Shown here piece after piece: positions 27,601-42,600 of a stretch of 64,000 bases of DNA. Below the pieces are notes generated by a model. It was not told where the DNA came from and made no database searches. It saw only the letters and a list, made by a program, of their open reading frames with translations. Source of the stretch: Siphonodentalium dalli (lineage: Eukaryota > Mollusca > Scaphopoda > Gadilida > Siphonodentaliidae); assembly GCA_032622095.1 (NCBI GenBank), contig CP136064.1:274185614-274249613 (forward strand), given 5' to 3'. A program made the translations under genes and the position numbers. Numbering within the stretch: position 1 is the first letter of the stretch; each line of letters begins with the position of its first letter.

Positions 27601-30600
27601 TCCGTTCTGCATAAAAACACTATTTCTTAGAACCATTATGTCCTATAACTAAACAATACTTATAAAGCCAGTTATATTATTACTCAACACTTCGTGTTAA
27701 AGACTGGTGACAAACGGCAACCACCCAATTACTCAGCCCTTCGGGGTAAAGGCTTGCGACAAACAACAACCACCCAATTACTCAACATTTCTGGATAAAG
27801 GCTGGTGACAACGAAGGGAATCACGTACCTCATTCAAAGTCGATTCGAGTTTGTTCTTGGTCTTGTTGAGGTTGTTAACTTTATCTTGCTCCGACTTGAG
27901 TTCATCCATGGTTTTATTGTGATTATCTTCCAGTGCCTTTCGGACCTTAGATAATTTACATAGATCTTCGTCTTGTTTGGTCAGCTCGTCATGCAGACCC
28001 TTTATCTCGGTTTCTCTGGCTGATTTCTCTTTCTCAACCTGTTGACAGACGTAAGCGTTGTGAAATGTTAAGTCGAATCGCAAGGGACCGTTGGGTTACT
28101 TCGAGGTATCCATGAGTTCGACGTAGCCAGTTCGACCATTAGGTGTTCCAAAAGATCAACCAGCAAATTAATTTCGACTGTTTGAAACTCCATTTATTAA
28201 TTTGTAAGTCTGTTTGACTAATAAGTTCGACGGAAGGCTGCCGAACAGTGCAGCAAATGAATCATGGGAGCTCAAGTTGAATAATGTAACAATATCGTTA
28301 CTAAATGCTCACTGATGAGTAGTTCCCTTAGGAAATGTTCATAAAATAAATTCAACAAATGACCGCCTTTCCCGAACACCCATCCAGATGAATAATTGGA
28401 CATTCCAATGTAAACTTTTATAACTGAATTGGAAAATTCATTTTGTCAAAAGGTTTAATTAGGACGTATCCAGCTAGGTAGTCAGACAGCTCTTTTAGGG
28501 GAAGCTTTGGTGGTCAAATTTCACAAATCGTTCTACTCTTTGTCAGACTCACAAAAGCTTAAAGGTCCACTTAATTGTCGACCCCGTATAACATTATATA
28601 CAACATATACCATATTATATACCATTTGAAAGATGAAGCTCCAAAATATTGTATTACCAACTTATCCGGGTAAACATGTTGCTTTTGTCAAGGTACCGAC
28701 GTGCTTGCTCTGCTTAATTTTGATCTGGTATGTACTGCAAGTCTATTATTCTCATTGGAAGGGGAATAACTCTATCACTTAGTTGTGAATTATTAGGCAG
28801 TATGGGGTAGATAACAGGGGAAGACTTGGTGTGAATCTGAGAAGACACTCCTAGGCCACAGTTATTCCACTTTCCGGTAGAATATATAAAAATGTTTGAT
28901 TCCTCTTCCAAATGTTATATAATATGAAACATGTTGTACATAGTGTGATCTGGGCATTCGGAAATTAAATGGGGCCTTTAATGTCAAATCAAATGGGGAA
29001 TAAATAATAGGTTATTCGTTTGAGACGCACCTTCGCTATATGTGCGTCCATATCATCACAATCCCGTTTTAAGTCATGTATCTCCTGATTCATCTTCTCT
29101 TGTTTGTCATTCGTCGTGGTTACCTGCCCCTCGAACTCCCCAAGACGATCCTCGGCCTCCTTCAGCTGTTGGTCATTCTCTATCTTCTGCTCCACCATAA
29201 TCACGACCTTCTCCTCAAGGTCAGAGATGTGATCCTGTTCAGCTTGCAGCTGAAGGGCAAGGTCATCTTTCTGACACTGAAGCGTAACGTTCTGCTCTTC
29301 CAGTTCTTTTAGGAAGACGAGTTTCTTCTCCATTTCTTCTCTCTGTTTAGCCATTTCTTCCTCTTTCTTCTGCATCTCTTCCTCTTCGCGTGCAACGTTT
29401 AACATCGGCTTGATCTGAAATTTTCAACTTTCATGATGTACGTTTCATAACTGAGTAAAGACATCATTTCAATAGAGTAAAATGTTCCTATATATACCTA
29501 GAAATCACCACTAATTAAAAGGGAAAACTAATTTTTTCGACGATCTTCAAACTGATCGGTGGAGGTAGAACAGAGCCCTCGTGGCCAAGCTCCTGGTTAT
29601 TGGTACCTGCTAACGAGCTCATGCGTGTAAACATTGAGTTGTGGGGGAAAACGAACTATCATAAAAATAAAAGATTAATTATATCTTAATTATACAGTAT
29701 TCGATAACATTGTGAACTCACATGGACGTAAAGTTTCCACCAGCCCCAATTCCTGAGTCCAAGCCACTTTCTGATGTTCTTCTGTATAAGTTCCAGCCCA
29801 GTCCTATGGAAAGGTAATAAGTTCAGTTTTCATTATGAATCACACAACACAAAATTAAGAGAGGACAATTGCTGATCGTGTCAGAGTTATTGAGCAATTC
29901 TTAAAGTGAATATATCAAAATGAGCTAGAACAAGTGTTGACAGTCCTTATGAAGCACACCCTAATATAATACACACATTATATATGTCATGTATCAAACC
30001 TTGTCCCATTAACCGACACTTGTGCAATTCACAAACGACAAAAGATTGTTAAAATGTGTATCCATGATAACAAATAAGTCTAATTTAACGATGTTTTCTG
30101 CTTTGTTCTGTAGAAAATAATGTTAAAAACCAAATATGAGAAAAACACTAGAACTATATATACTAAAGAATATTACTTGTTATTGAACATCAACAAAATA
30201 TATGACTGTGTCCCTCTAAAACCATGAATACATCTTTAATATCGTAAGATTCACTCTTTCATACACATTGTATGTTGTGATTTGGCGACATACCTCTGAT
30301 CCTTGAGTTTCTTGAAGGTTGTCCTGAATACGTATGCTCGGATGTAGGACTGTAAGTAAGCGATGATGTTGGTTAGAGCGTCATCTCTCATCTCCTCCAA
30401 GGAACCCAACACTCCGGCTTTAAAGAACACTTTGGTTGTTCCGAGCTTATAATCAGCTTCGTCCATCTTGAGCGCGACGAGGATTTTATCCGTGACCTGT
30501 TTACCGTCGACGAATCCTTGGGGCACGGCATTCGGAGCCAGGATTGAGTATCTCTGCTTGAATTCCGAGTAGGTTATCCTGCTTGGGAATCCTTTCCTAC

Positions 30601-33600
30601 AGATACGGATTCCTTCCAGTACACCGTTACACTGAAGCTGATGCAGGACCAAGCCGGCGTCGACCAGACCTGTAGGTAAAATATACGAGAGTGTGCAGAA
30701 TTCCTATCAACAGGTCATTTGTCACAGCATTTAAAACCAATGTACATGTATCAGTATTACCTTTATTTATCTGCTGTTCACATCGAACACAAGAAAACTA
30801 TCAATTAATGGGTTTAATTCGAGAGTTAAAGGCACGTGAGGCCTTAGTTGTCGAAAATATTCATATTTGTTCCAATTACCGTAAACATAAAAACATTAAA
30901 CCGCATACAGTTTCGTTCATATATACCATGACCATCGCGTAAACAGCATGTTATCATAAAGATTTACTATATTTTATCTAAGCAAGAGCCTGATTGTGTT
31001 ACAGAGGACAACACAGTGCTGCTGGCTAATCACACACAAATGGCAGAAACGCTCTTTATTCGTTCCATATCAGGAATTCACCCACAAAGAACGCTCTTTA
31101 TGTTTACCATCATAATATAAACAAACACAAGAAAAGTAACTTTTTATCCTTTTGTTTACATAACAATGGTCAAAAATATGACAAGATCATACTGTTTATG
31201 CGATATTTCTTATTTGTATACGGACAAAGTCTGTCTACATTTTGTTGTTCTTTCTGTTTGTGGCGGTTTTTGACGGGTGGAAATATTTTCACAGGATACC
31301 CACCGCCAAGGCCAACCGTACCTTTGAATGTTTTGGAATGGATTGTTTATTTGCACAAGGTTGTACGTGCATATCGCTTTAATGTTCTGAATCAATAACC
31401 ACCGAAGTAGCGTTAAGTCTACAACATACCTGGCTGTTTGAGCTCGTTGGGAATAATACATCTGACGAAGTGAGGATGTGTTGTGTACAAATTCTTCATC
31501 AGCTTGTTCAATGATTCCTGAAATGTGCAAATCAACATGTGATCGAATGCATTATATCAACTCCAACCTTCATTACCGACCGATAGAGTGGGAATGGCGT
31601 TAAGTTCATATCATGTTTGAACATTTGTTAAGATTTTCGTTCATAGCTGTTCAAACTAACGACAAGGAATCACAATATCATATACTACCAGGCGGGATAC
31701 TTTATGGTATGGGCTACGTAGAAAGTGTCCTCCTTTTGCACACACAGAAATAATTTGTTGGGACTACCAAAAGCATTTTCTGAAATGTACGACTTATTTT
31801 GTTTCTATACCTACCCTGTGAACAGAAGAGATTGTCTGGAAAGCAGAACTCTTCTTTTTCTTCTTGCCACCAGCGCCAGCATCGGCCTCTGTAAAACAAA
31901 TCGAACGTAACAATTGGAACATTTATATCGATTCAATCTAAAACCATTGCACAACCTTCGAGCTGATAAGTATTGCATGTGTTATATACCACAACACAGA
32001 AAACAGTAATATCGAGAAAAAAATTGGCTACAACAAGCTCACGAATATTTACTGTTGAGACCAACATCGTCCTGGTCAGAATCTCTGTTGTTACGCTGTT
32101 TTATATTTTATGTTATATTATAAATAATGTTACATAATACACACCTTTCGCATGGTATAATAAACTATGGCAGATAAGAATTACGAATAGGGTAGTTTTG
32201 CCATATCCGTAGTTATTATTACCTTATCAAGCAACGAAGCATGGTCACGCGAGCTGTGCGTGCAATAACCGAGCATATCATTGATTATGAACTGATAACA
32301 ACATAATTAAGTACACCGTAATAACAGCAAACCTAATCATCTTACTGTGAGTAGCACGTTTTAACGGCATTTTTCCTCGCAAACGTAGTCTCGTAGTCAT
32401 CAATTCTGCGAAAAGGGGTTTGGTCAGCACAAACAATTTACGGCTATGATAAGCTATTCGTAATTCTTATATGTCGCCGTGCATGGTGTCCAATACCACA
32501 TTCGTGACTGAGGGTAGATCAATATCATGAACAGGTCTGTAACGTTAAAGGTATAAAATACTACATTCATAGCTCTGTGTAGATCAATATCATCAACAGC
32601 GTGTTAAATATACGGATGGTCTTCGCGATGGGTATTGATGTTAAAAAAAAGATGCCTCCGTTAATACCGCCATAAACAGAAATAATATTAAAATATGGAC
32701 AGATTTTGTTCTTATACCAATCATAAATATCGCTAAAATAGCATGTTATTGTCAAGAAATACGCCTTATCAGTAAACAAAAGCCATAGTATTATACAGTG
32801 CATTGCGTAAAGGGTGTGCGATACGCAAAACACACCGGGGAGACCAAACTATGAACTTTGGTTAGAATGGACACCATATTGACAACAGACCGATATAGCG
32901 CTCGCTAATACTGATCCTCGCCACTCAAGATTTCGGTGTTGAAAAATTATCGCATTCGTACTATCATTATACTATTACTACATTCTTGAGGAAATTCATG
33001 ATTTGGTAACGTTTATTTATAAATTAGGACTTACAACCAAGGCCATCCGTGCCTTTAACGTTGACTCACTTCGTACACTTTGAAAATAAGACACATTTCT
33101 CAGAATGGTTACACATCTAGTCTTGTCGTGAGTTAGCATTCGTTTATGTATGCAGACACTATGAAAGTCATACCTGGTGGTGCCTGGAAGAGAAGAGCGA
33201 CGAGCGGCTCCTTTGATGTTGATAACAGGTTAACGACTGTCTCGTTCAGCGGGTCTTTGTTCTTCTCAATCCAGTTCGCGATGCTGTAGCTCACCTGTAA
33301 TGTCGATAAAATATCTGTATCCGTTGAGTGTCAAAACCTTTTTAATATTTAAAAATTCGATGCCTTGTGTCGTGAAAACTGTGTATTTCAGAAATATATC
33401 GCCTTAAACAATCGAAGCTGGACGTGTCAGAATGGGAAAGTTGCTTAGATACGATAAGTGTAATTTACCAGCCAACCGTAATGTATTTCTCGTAGTCCAA
33501 GGGTATGATTTTGACAAGCACAGAAGATCAACTATAGTCACATTATTAATTTGTTTTCTGAATGAGTCGGTTGAAAATCGATGACGATTTGAACATGTTG

Positions 33601-36600
33601 CTTTATAGGTTATATAAGCTGTTATTCCAGCTATGTGAACATGAATGCACTAATCTGTGTAATCATGTGATGGCGTGTGATGCTGTGGTGATTATTGACG
33701 AGGATAGGCTACCAACAGCATATTATTAGTATTCAAATTCCATTTTGATAGTTCTTCTATTATACGTTGTGACCAGTACGCCCGGAATTTTCATGTATTG
33801 TACTAATGGGTTCTCCACAATGAAACAGTTATATTGTTATTTTTGGTGTTGCTTACCGTGCCGGCGTAATGGTGCAGAGCGAAGTGACTTTCTGGCATTC
33901 CAGCTTTTGGTTTTCCTGGTTTGCCGAAGTTCTTACATTTTCCCATATGATTGCTGTATAACTTGTCTTTGAACGTCTGGTCGCTAGATTTGGGAAACAT
34001 GCATTCCTCCTCAAGAATGGACAGGATTCCCAATGGCTGAAATATAAAATAAATTGAATTATATTGGAAAACAAGCAACGTAACCGGTAGTAAATAAACA
34101 TCAATGGCCGCAATATATGGTTAAATGTTGGTTGGCAAACGTAGCAGAAACAAATGAATTGCTTGTTGAACACATACCTTCTCAATCAAGTCGACGCATG
34201 CTTGCAGATCCATTCCGAAATTTATGAACTCCCATTGGATGCCTTCCTTTGCGTATTGTTCCTGTTCCAGGACAAACATGTGATGGTTGAAGAACTGCTG
34301 CAGTCTCTCGTTGGTGTAGTTGATGCACAGCTGCTCAAAGCTGTTGAACTAGAAATAAGACACGATTTTATAGATTATAATGAGTAGAATTTATCGGACC
34401 AATATTCAGTTATCAGCTCAACATTGCAGTATGTGCCAATAGGATAAATGTTATGGAGAAGATGTGGAAAACAACGAAAAGTCGTATTCCGTGATATCAA
34501 GACGCGTATCTGTAGATTATGAGTTCACTGAATTTAGCTGTAATGATAGAATGGGATCGCATCCCTGATGTGAACCAGACGTAAGTAATGTGTGATCGCG
34601 TGATCCATTGTTTTGTTATAAATGAAATCTGCTTTCTTGATATTTACAATTTCCCCTTAAATGAAGATTCGAAACGACCGCGCCCGTTGACTTACGTCGA
34701 ATATTTCGAAGCCAGCGATATCGAGAACGCCGATAAATTGGCTCCTCTTCTGCTTGGTATCCAGGGTTTGGTTGACTCTCTTAACCAGCCAGCTGAATAC
34801 TCGATCGAAGACACACTTGGACATCGCAGAGACGGAGTAGGTGACTTGGTTCACGTTTCTCCCCTGTATAACGTATTCCGTTCCGACCTTGACCTTTGGT
34901 TTAGTGAAGGCCTTCAGCAAATCACCAGCGTTAATTCCCAGAAGGAAAGCTACCTTCTCCGCATCTGTTGAAATATGAAAAACATAGCATTTGAATTAAC
35001 TTCACCCACAGGCAGTGGGGAAGTATTTGAAAGTTTTTATTACGCTAATTAACTCCGACTTGGTCCGGAAGGTAGGTGGATAACTTTAAAACATGCTCAC
35101 CTTAGTGGGCAAAATGTGGCGGATTAAGTTGATGAAAACACATGTTATAACCAAAGTATATTTAAATGATGAAATTATCTTTCTTTCACGCGACCAGTAG
35201 ACTTTTAATGGGCTTTCCGGCAAATAAAAACTGGCCTTCGAATATAGGCGTCCAAGAAGCACGTTGCTGTGCCGTGTCGAACCCATGTTCCTTTAGTAAT
35301 GAACCACTGAGATATCCGTGTCGAACCCATGTTCCTTTAGTATTGGACCACTGAGATATCCGTGTCGAACCCATGTTACTTTAGTAATGGACCACTGAGA
35401 TATCCGTGTGTATACTTGATGAGGCTAATCAACATATTCTCGTACAAATAGGTTCATATTGAACCTAAATATTCACATTCATATTGGACTTATTTGATTC
35501 TGAATTAAGTCCATAGTGGACTTAGAGCGTTATTCGTTGACTGGCGCGGGCCACAGTGAAAACATATTATAGAGAGTATTTGCTAGACAGGCTCTTGCCT
35601 GCAAACGTTTACGCTGAAACAGCCACGCCCATACCTGTTGTTCCATCAGCCTCCGCCTGCTCCTCCTTCCCTCTCTGTTTGAACTTCATCTCACCCATAC
35701 TCATGACTGCGCATGTCTGTTTGTATGCGCTCAGTTTCTCCTCTGGTGTGAATCCCAATACATCGAAGGCTTTCTGTGAATGAAACAAAAATACTTAGTT
35801 AAAGTTTTGTCGCAGAGGCCTTCCGGTGTGCGATCACAGCTGTGAATAAGCCCACTCTTTGAGAATGCTTACATCCTTTTGAGTCATAAAGTTCCCGAGA
35901 ATTTTAGAGGATCAAGATTTGGTAATATAATAAACGTCACACAAAAATCGTACCACGAAGGACAACTCTATCTTGTTAGCAGCCTCAATCACGACAAATT
36001 CCCTTTAAACTATAGATTCCACCACGATCTTTCTATCGAAATAAACCACTTTTATTTAGTTTACCTGTATGGACAAACCAGAATGTTTTTATTTTGGTTT
36101 TTTAAATCAAAATTTAAAAAAACTGACGCAGTTATAACATCCTCCGGAGTACTTCGAGTTACAACACACAATTTTGTTGAAATCTGTCCAGGTGTCTGGG
36201 ATGAAAATCGCGAACAGACAGACATACGGGTAGACAGATCATACTCTTTCACGGATATAGATAATATACCAAAATATTCAGTTTGATCTGTATTTTATTC
36301 GCAAAATAGCTAATTGTATAGTCTTGAAATCGGGATATATAAAAATTATGTTGTTGTTGTAATTGTAACCAGGAAGAAATATACCATCTTTAATTAACAA
36401 TAGTATTTTGTAAAGCCACCCAAACATTTCATGAGATGAGAGAATCCGACTTACATCTGTATCTTTCATCTCTTGTACGTCATCGATGTTGTCGACAGTT
36501 AACACGCCCTGGTTAACGTATGAATACAACCCAGCATCGGGACTCACCAACAACTTCTCTGTAAAACAATTAAATTATAATTATAGTTGAGAGCCATTTA

Positions 36601-39600
36601 TATTTAAAATGGTTCGAAACACACCGTGTGAGACCACTCTTGGAAATGCCGACAGACTACAGTGCATGCAACATATGAAATAAAACGAACTTATGTGGAA
36701 TGAGATTCCTTACTCAACATGTGGACATTTGATTGTGTTTCTGATAGCTAACCAACAATAGTGTTACACGTACAAAACACGTTTCTCACATTTCTCACAA
36801 CAGTGGCTATTTTTGGAGCAAAGTAAAGTATTATGTTCGAAATATTACCCGACTGCTTTTAGCAGTTGACGTTTATAAATAACAAATTGATTTCTTTACC
36901 ATAACGTGCAGGCATATAGCATTCCAAGGTTTGACTGATTCTTATCTACCATGAAATTATGGCAAATGCAGCTATTAGGTTTGGGATAAGGCTAGCACCA
37001 CTTACCATACAGATCTGGAAAAGCATTTGACAGAAGTTGGTAGAAGATATGGTAGTTCCTCTCCGCCGATTGCTGATACGTCACTCGAGATTTCTCCAAC
37101 AAATCTAATAGTGAAAATACAATTCTGAATTACTTTGTTGGAGCAGCACATAAATACAATTCTGAATTGCTTTGTTTGAGCAGCATATTAATTCTGAATT
37201 GCTTTGTTTGAGCAGCATACTAATTTTACTTTAATCTTCTATTATTGGGCGACTTAGATTTACTCGGTGTTAATTAGTCATAAGAGGAATCGAAGTAGGT
37301 GAGGTGAAATAATGTCGTTGTTATTGACAATCACAATTTTGTCAGTACGTATATTAGATTATTAACGATTCTTCAATCAGACGTAAATCAAAAGAGTATT
37401 GATAGTATCAATGGATTACTTACATGTTTCAATGTCAGCACCAGCTATCTTCCCCTGTGGCCCGAAATGAATCCGGACGAATTTACCCTGCAAACGATGA
37501 GAATATCTTCTGTTAAAGGTACTCTATCCGATCAGAGGGTCCCCCATCTCATCAAGATACAACAATAACATTTCTTCAAAATACGCTTTAGTTATCAGAA
37601 TCGATTAATTGCAACAAAATAATGCTAACCACTGAACTGTGGTATCAACTTTCCCAAAACGTGTTATTTATCAACATTTTGTTCAACGAAATATGGCCGT
37701 ATTATCACTTGAGAATTCACGAAATTTGGCCGTATTACCACTTGATTTAGACTTATCCATCTGCATCCGCAATTTTGACCGATACAATCCATTTGACGGC
37801 GTGTTTCTGGGCCACGTACAATTGAATTAACAAACTTCAAAAATCGATATCTGATCACTCTGAGCTATGATGAGTGGGATCCTCGACTCGAATCAAATAT
37901 TGTTTACCCCCCCCCCCCGAAGCCAAATAACTAGTCATTTAGGAGCGTTAAATCGGATTGAGTACCTATAATATATTGCAATCCAGTGAGGAATATGTTT
38001 GCGATAATGAATAACCCGCATTTGAAATGATAGTAGGAGGAACACAAAGACATATCAACACATGACACTAGACCTATTATAACTCTCACTGCGTTGCTTG
38101 CATTATTAAGTGTCAATAGCATGCTTTATATAGATCCAAATTCCCTATGAAATGACGAGGAGTTCAATTAAATTTATCAAGAGAAAATAACGTCGCATTT
38201 TACGCGTAAATTTCGTGATGTAATTTATGGAACCGATTTTAAATAAATTTCTTATCACTAAGTAAATTATCGCACCACCAGAGGCCAATTTCCGGCGGAC
38301 CAATGGGATTAAATCAACTTTCCAATGACGTATAATACGGATTTTGACAAAATTAAGCAATTAACATTCTAATGTTGAATATGTAACACTAAATTTGACA
38401 TGATTTGGACATACGATTGGGAGAAACCGCTTTAAACAACATTAAATGGACTTACGAATCTGGATGAGTTGTTGTTCCTTGTGGTTTTAGCGTTACCGTA
38501 TGCTTCCAGTACGGGGTTAGCTTGCACAATTTGATCCTCCAGTGATCCCTGAAAAAAAACGTACATTTTAAAACCAACCGAGTCTAATTCCCACTCAATC
38601 ATGACCGACATTAGGAAACTATTCGATATTCAATAGTATTTAAAACAACATACTCACACACAGTTGTGGTTATAAAATCAAACTATCATAAAAGATCAGC
38701 CTATATTTGTCTCTAATTTCCAGCAGACAATATTGACATGCTTTTAATGTATCTATTGGGTGTTAACATGACATACTTATGTGTACATATCGTTACTTGA
38801 ATAAATATACTCTAATATTTATCTTATACGGAGGAAATAAAGGATTGAATATAACATTTCAACATTGGTTATCTATAAGTTCCAACTTCCAACATATACC
38901 ATGCACGTCACTGCCAGCGGAGAGTCCACATACCTTCTTGTCGTCCTTGTGATCTCCAGAAGAGGCGACCAGAGCAAAGTACATTATCACTTTCTTTGTA
39001 TTTTCTGTCTTTCCGGCACCAGATTCTCCGCTGACATTGATTGGAAAGAAGAATAAACATGCATGAATAATAACCACGGACTTGTGATCGCATACAATAT
39101 TGAAACGAGTCAGTATTTTATGTTTCAGTGAATGTCATCTGGTATGTATATATGCCATCAACGTCGTTTTTCGGTTGATCTATGAGATTATAGATCGATC
39201 AGTAGATGAATAACATGTTATTCGTCTACTGATCGATCTATAGGTTCATATAGGTCAACCGAAAAACGACGTTGATGGCTTATAATTACAACGATAAGAC
39301 TTTAGTTTCAACTATCTACTATTAATCCATCTCAGAAAATTAATTGCCACAACAGGATTTTCCGTTGGACGATCTCCGAATTTGGTTAATGAGCCGAAAA
39401 TAAATTGGCCGAAATTGTCAACGAACAAGCAAACTTTCAGAAAATAAATATTTGCTCCTCAACTTACATTTTCAGCAATAAACTATCCATGATAACAAAA
39501 ATCACTTGTTTGGCTACGATTTACGTTTAAAATGACTCAATAACAACTCAATAATTATCAACACACACAGAGTCGAATCCGAAACGATTGGATAGCGATC

Positions 39601-42600
39601 TCCGGTAAACATATTGACTCCAGACTCCAACCCTGATCACATCTAATGTTCTCGTGACAAATGCCATGTCATTACAATTGTTATGCAGCCGAAAATGTTA
39701 ATAGGGTTGTAATCGGGTAACACATTTTATTTATTCCCAGTAAAATTATCCATGTTCATCAGCCTGTTGATCAGTCTGATTCATAATAATTTGTGTTCAC
39801 AGTAACTATACACGTTGTCATGTACGCTCTTTCGAAAATTGGACAAATGAAAAACGCGGCACGAACTTTGAGTGTTCAGTCGAGCGTTATAAAACATGAA
39901 TACGTCTGAAATGAACAGACATAAGTATAGTATAGTGTCCATAAGAAGCGGAAACGAGCAATACAGACGTCAACTACTTTTTCAAATGTTTCTAGCGTTG
40001 AGTTTTCGAGTTTTTTTTTTTTCACTGAGATTCTAATGGAATTCTCGTTCCGCGGTTTCGCGTCATCCGGGGACGTCGTGTGGGGCGCCGGTTATAGACT
40101 CGCCCATTTTTCTTAAGGTGTCACTACGCGATGTGACTCGTCTACTGCAACATATATGCACTGATAGATCAAGTCGCCCGCTAGTCTCTCGACCAATCAA
40201 ATCCCCGAATGAAATTAATTTCATTGAAAACGAAAGTAGTTGTAATTATATCATATACAAGTACATTATTATATTAATTAATTCTTCATTTGGTGACTGT
40301 GATATTTTGCTAAACAGTTGAACGCCTGAATTTGAAAAAAATGGTTAACCATGCCAGGGATTCGTTTGCAACGGCGGGGTCCGAAAATGGTCCCCGGTCT
40401 AATGGCAACTAGTCATGTTTCTTTCCCAATTTGTGACCTTAAAATTCCCAATCTCACATGAATTTAATAGGTGTGTGAGCAAATTATAGGATAGGACAAT
40501 TTATTAAAAATATACACATATACATTCTTGAAATAGAAGTAACAAGACAATCAATTGCACATTGTTGTGGTAAATTGAGGATTTCGGCAAATTGTTTACA
40601 AGATTTCCACGTTCATATGCTCCACTGGGATAAACTAAGACTCCAAATGCGCCCCATTTCCCCAAGTTATTATCATGAAACTTCTATTTAATTGTTAAGT
40701 GTCGCGTTGTTCCTTAATCGAAGTAATCTACAAATAACAATATATTTGGATGTTTACTCACGTGATCAAACAAGACTGGTTCTCTCGATCTGAAATAAAA
40801 CATTTAGTTTTAGAAGTTAAAACTTATATCTTTAGATATTACTGTACATATAAAGTCCATTATGCATGTCAGATCCAATAAGCTGTACATCTCCACTAAA
40901 CTGTTATGTGGTCCTCTGACACCATTGGCATTGCGCAACATCAAGATGAATGCAAACCGAACTGTGACGAGTTCTTGTGCATCAGTATGAACAAGCCTGC
41001 AAATAGGTTGTCTCTAATTTACAGATGTTGAATTTAGTGACGGCGGGCGAGCGTCACCAAATCACCAATCATTCTGCTTCGGCCTCATCTGGGAAGTATC
41101 TATAGTATCAAAGTAACATTGTTTTTGGTTACCTTTTCCCTTCTTTTTCCCTTGTTGGAAGTTTCTATAACCCCCGATTTGCATAATCGAGGTGACTTAT
41201 GGGTGAACATCACCAACTTCAACTGGGGAGCTTCAATCTTAACCTAGGTCTCCCTAGCAGTTGAGGCCTAAGCAGAATGAGGTTCACAGATGGTGAATTT
41301 GGTGACGCCGAGCTACGGTAACTAAATTCACCATCTGGGGACCTCATTCTGCAAATGGCATACACACTATTTGTAGGCTTGAGTACGAACACAGTGACAA
41401 GAGACGTGTGTGCACTGGAAGGCGCTGTCACACATGATATGCAATTTATAATCAAACCCCCAATATTGCTAGTGTATTTTCATAACACACTACCTAATTT
41501 GTCAGTTTACATTGCAGCCAAAATGGAATCGTTGCCACACGGCTGATAGTACCAATATATCCTTTATTATTCACAGTGGGGGATGAGGTACACTTAAGTA
41601 GAAATAGCAATTGTCCTCACATCACATTGTCTGTGATAGTTGTATGTCATATACCTTGTTCTTAAAATTAGATAAATAAATATATTTAAAACTAAGACTA
41701 TCATTCACACAACCATCAAATATATAGTTTATGTTCATCACACTCAGCCCACTTTGTCACTATTACCTTGCAACATGAACTGGAAGGCGTTGTCGGCGAC
41801 GGAGAACAGATGGGGTGGCATCTCTGTCTTTCTCTTTCCTCGGTATTTATCGATGATGTTCCCGGTGTAGATAGGTAGCCTCCTGTACGGATTTATGGCT
41901 ATACAGAACAACCCAGAGTAGGTCTGCAACATAAAATGTATAATGTGATGTGTAGATGTGGAGTCTTCTGTACGGATTTATGGCAATACAGAACAACCCA
42001 GAGTAGGTCTGCAACATAAAATGTATAATGGGATGTTTATATATGGAATCTTCTGTTTTGGAATTATGGCGATACAGAACAAACCATAGAACGTCTGCAA
42101 CATAAAATCTATAATTTGATTTGGAGATAGGACGTCTTCTGTGTGGATTTCACATCATTGCCCAGAAGCTACGTTACTAATGTAATATCTAAACCGTCGC
42201 ATCAAATGGCTGCATCAGGAACTCTTGCTGGATATGTGTTGCATGAGTTATGTATGAGTACTTATACGAGTGACAGGGATTATGTGCAGGTTGAGGTGCG
42301 TTTGATGATTAAATCGGGGCACAATCCATACCTATTTTCCATGCACACTTCAGTTATATAATATGACTTATTAACAATTACTTATTTCTGAATGTGCGTT
42401 GTGAATTTCCACAGTTCATATACTATAGTTTATCCTATCAGACAATTTTTTTTAACTTTGTGTATGATTTAAACAAATTTAAAATCAACACCAATTTGGG
42501 TTCGAGACTTGACTGGTGACGTAGCTTCCTGGCCCTGGGCGTGCAGCCATATAAAGTAACCCGGATTAACGCTGAAAATTATATTAAATGGCTGACAACT

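Noticed and set aside
39154-39279. MicroRNA precursor
   Set aside because: The stem is too long and there is no terminal loop; kept only as a hairpin of unknown role.
41960-42010. Copy of the exon 3 start as a genuine alternative exon
   Set aside because: It has an acceptor but no donor, and using it would shift the frame by one base.
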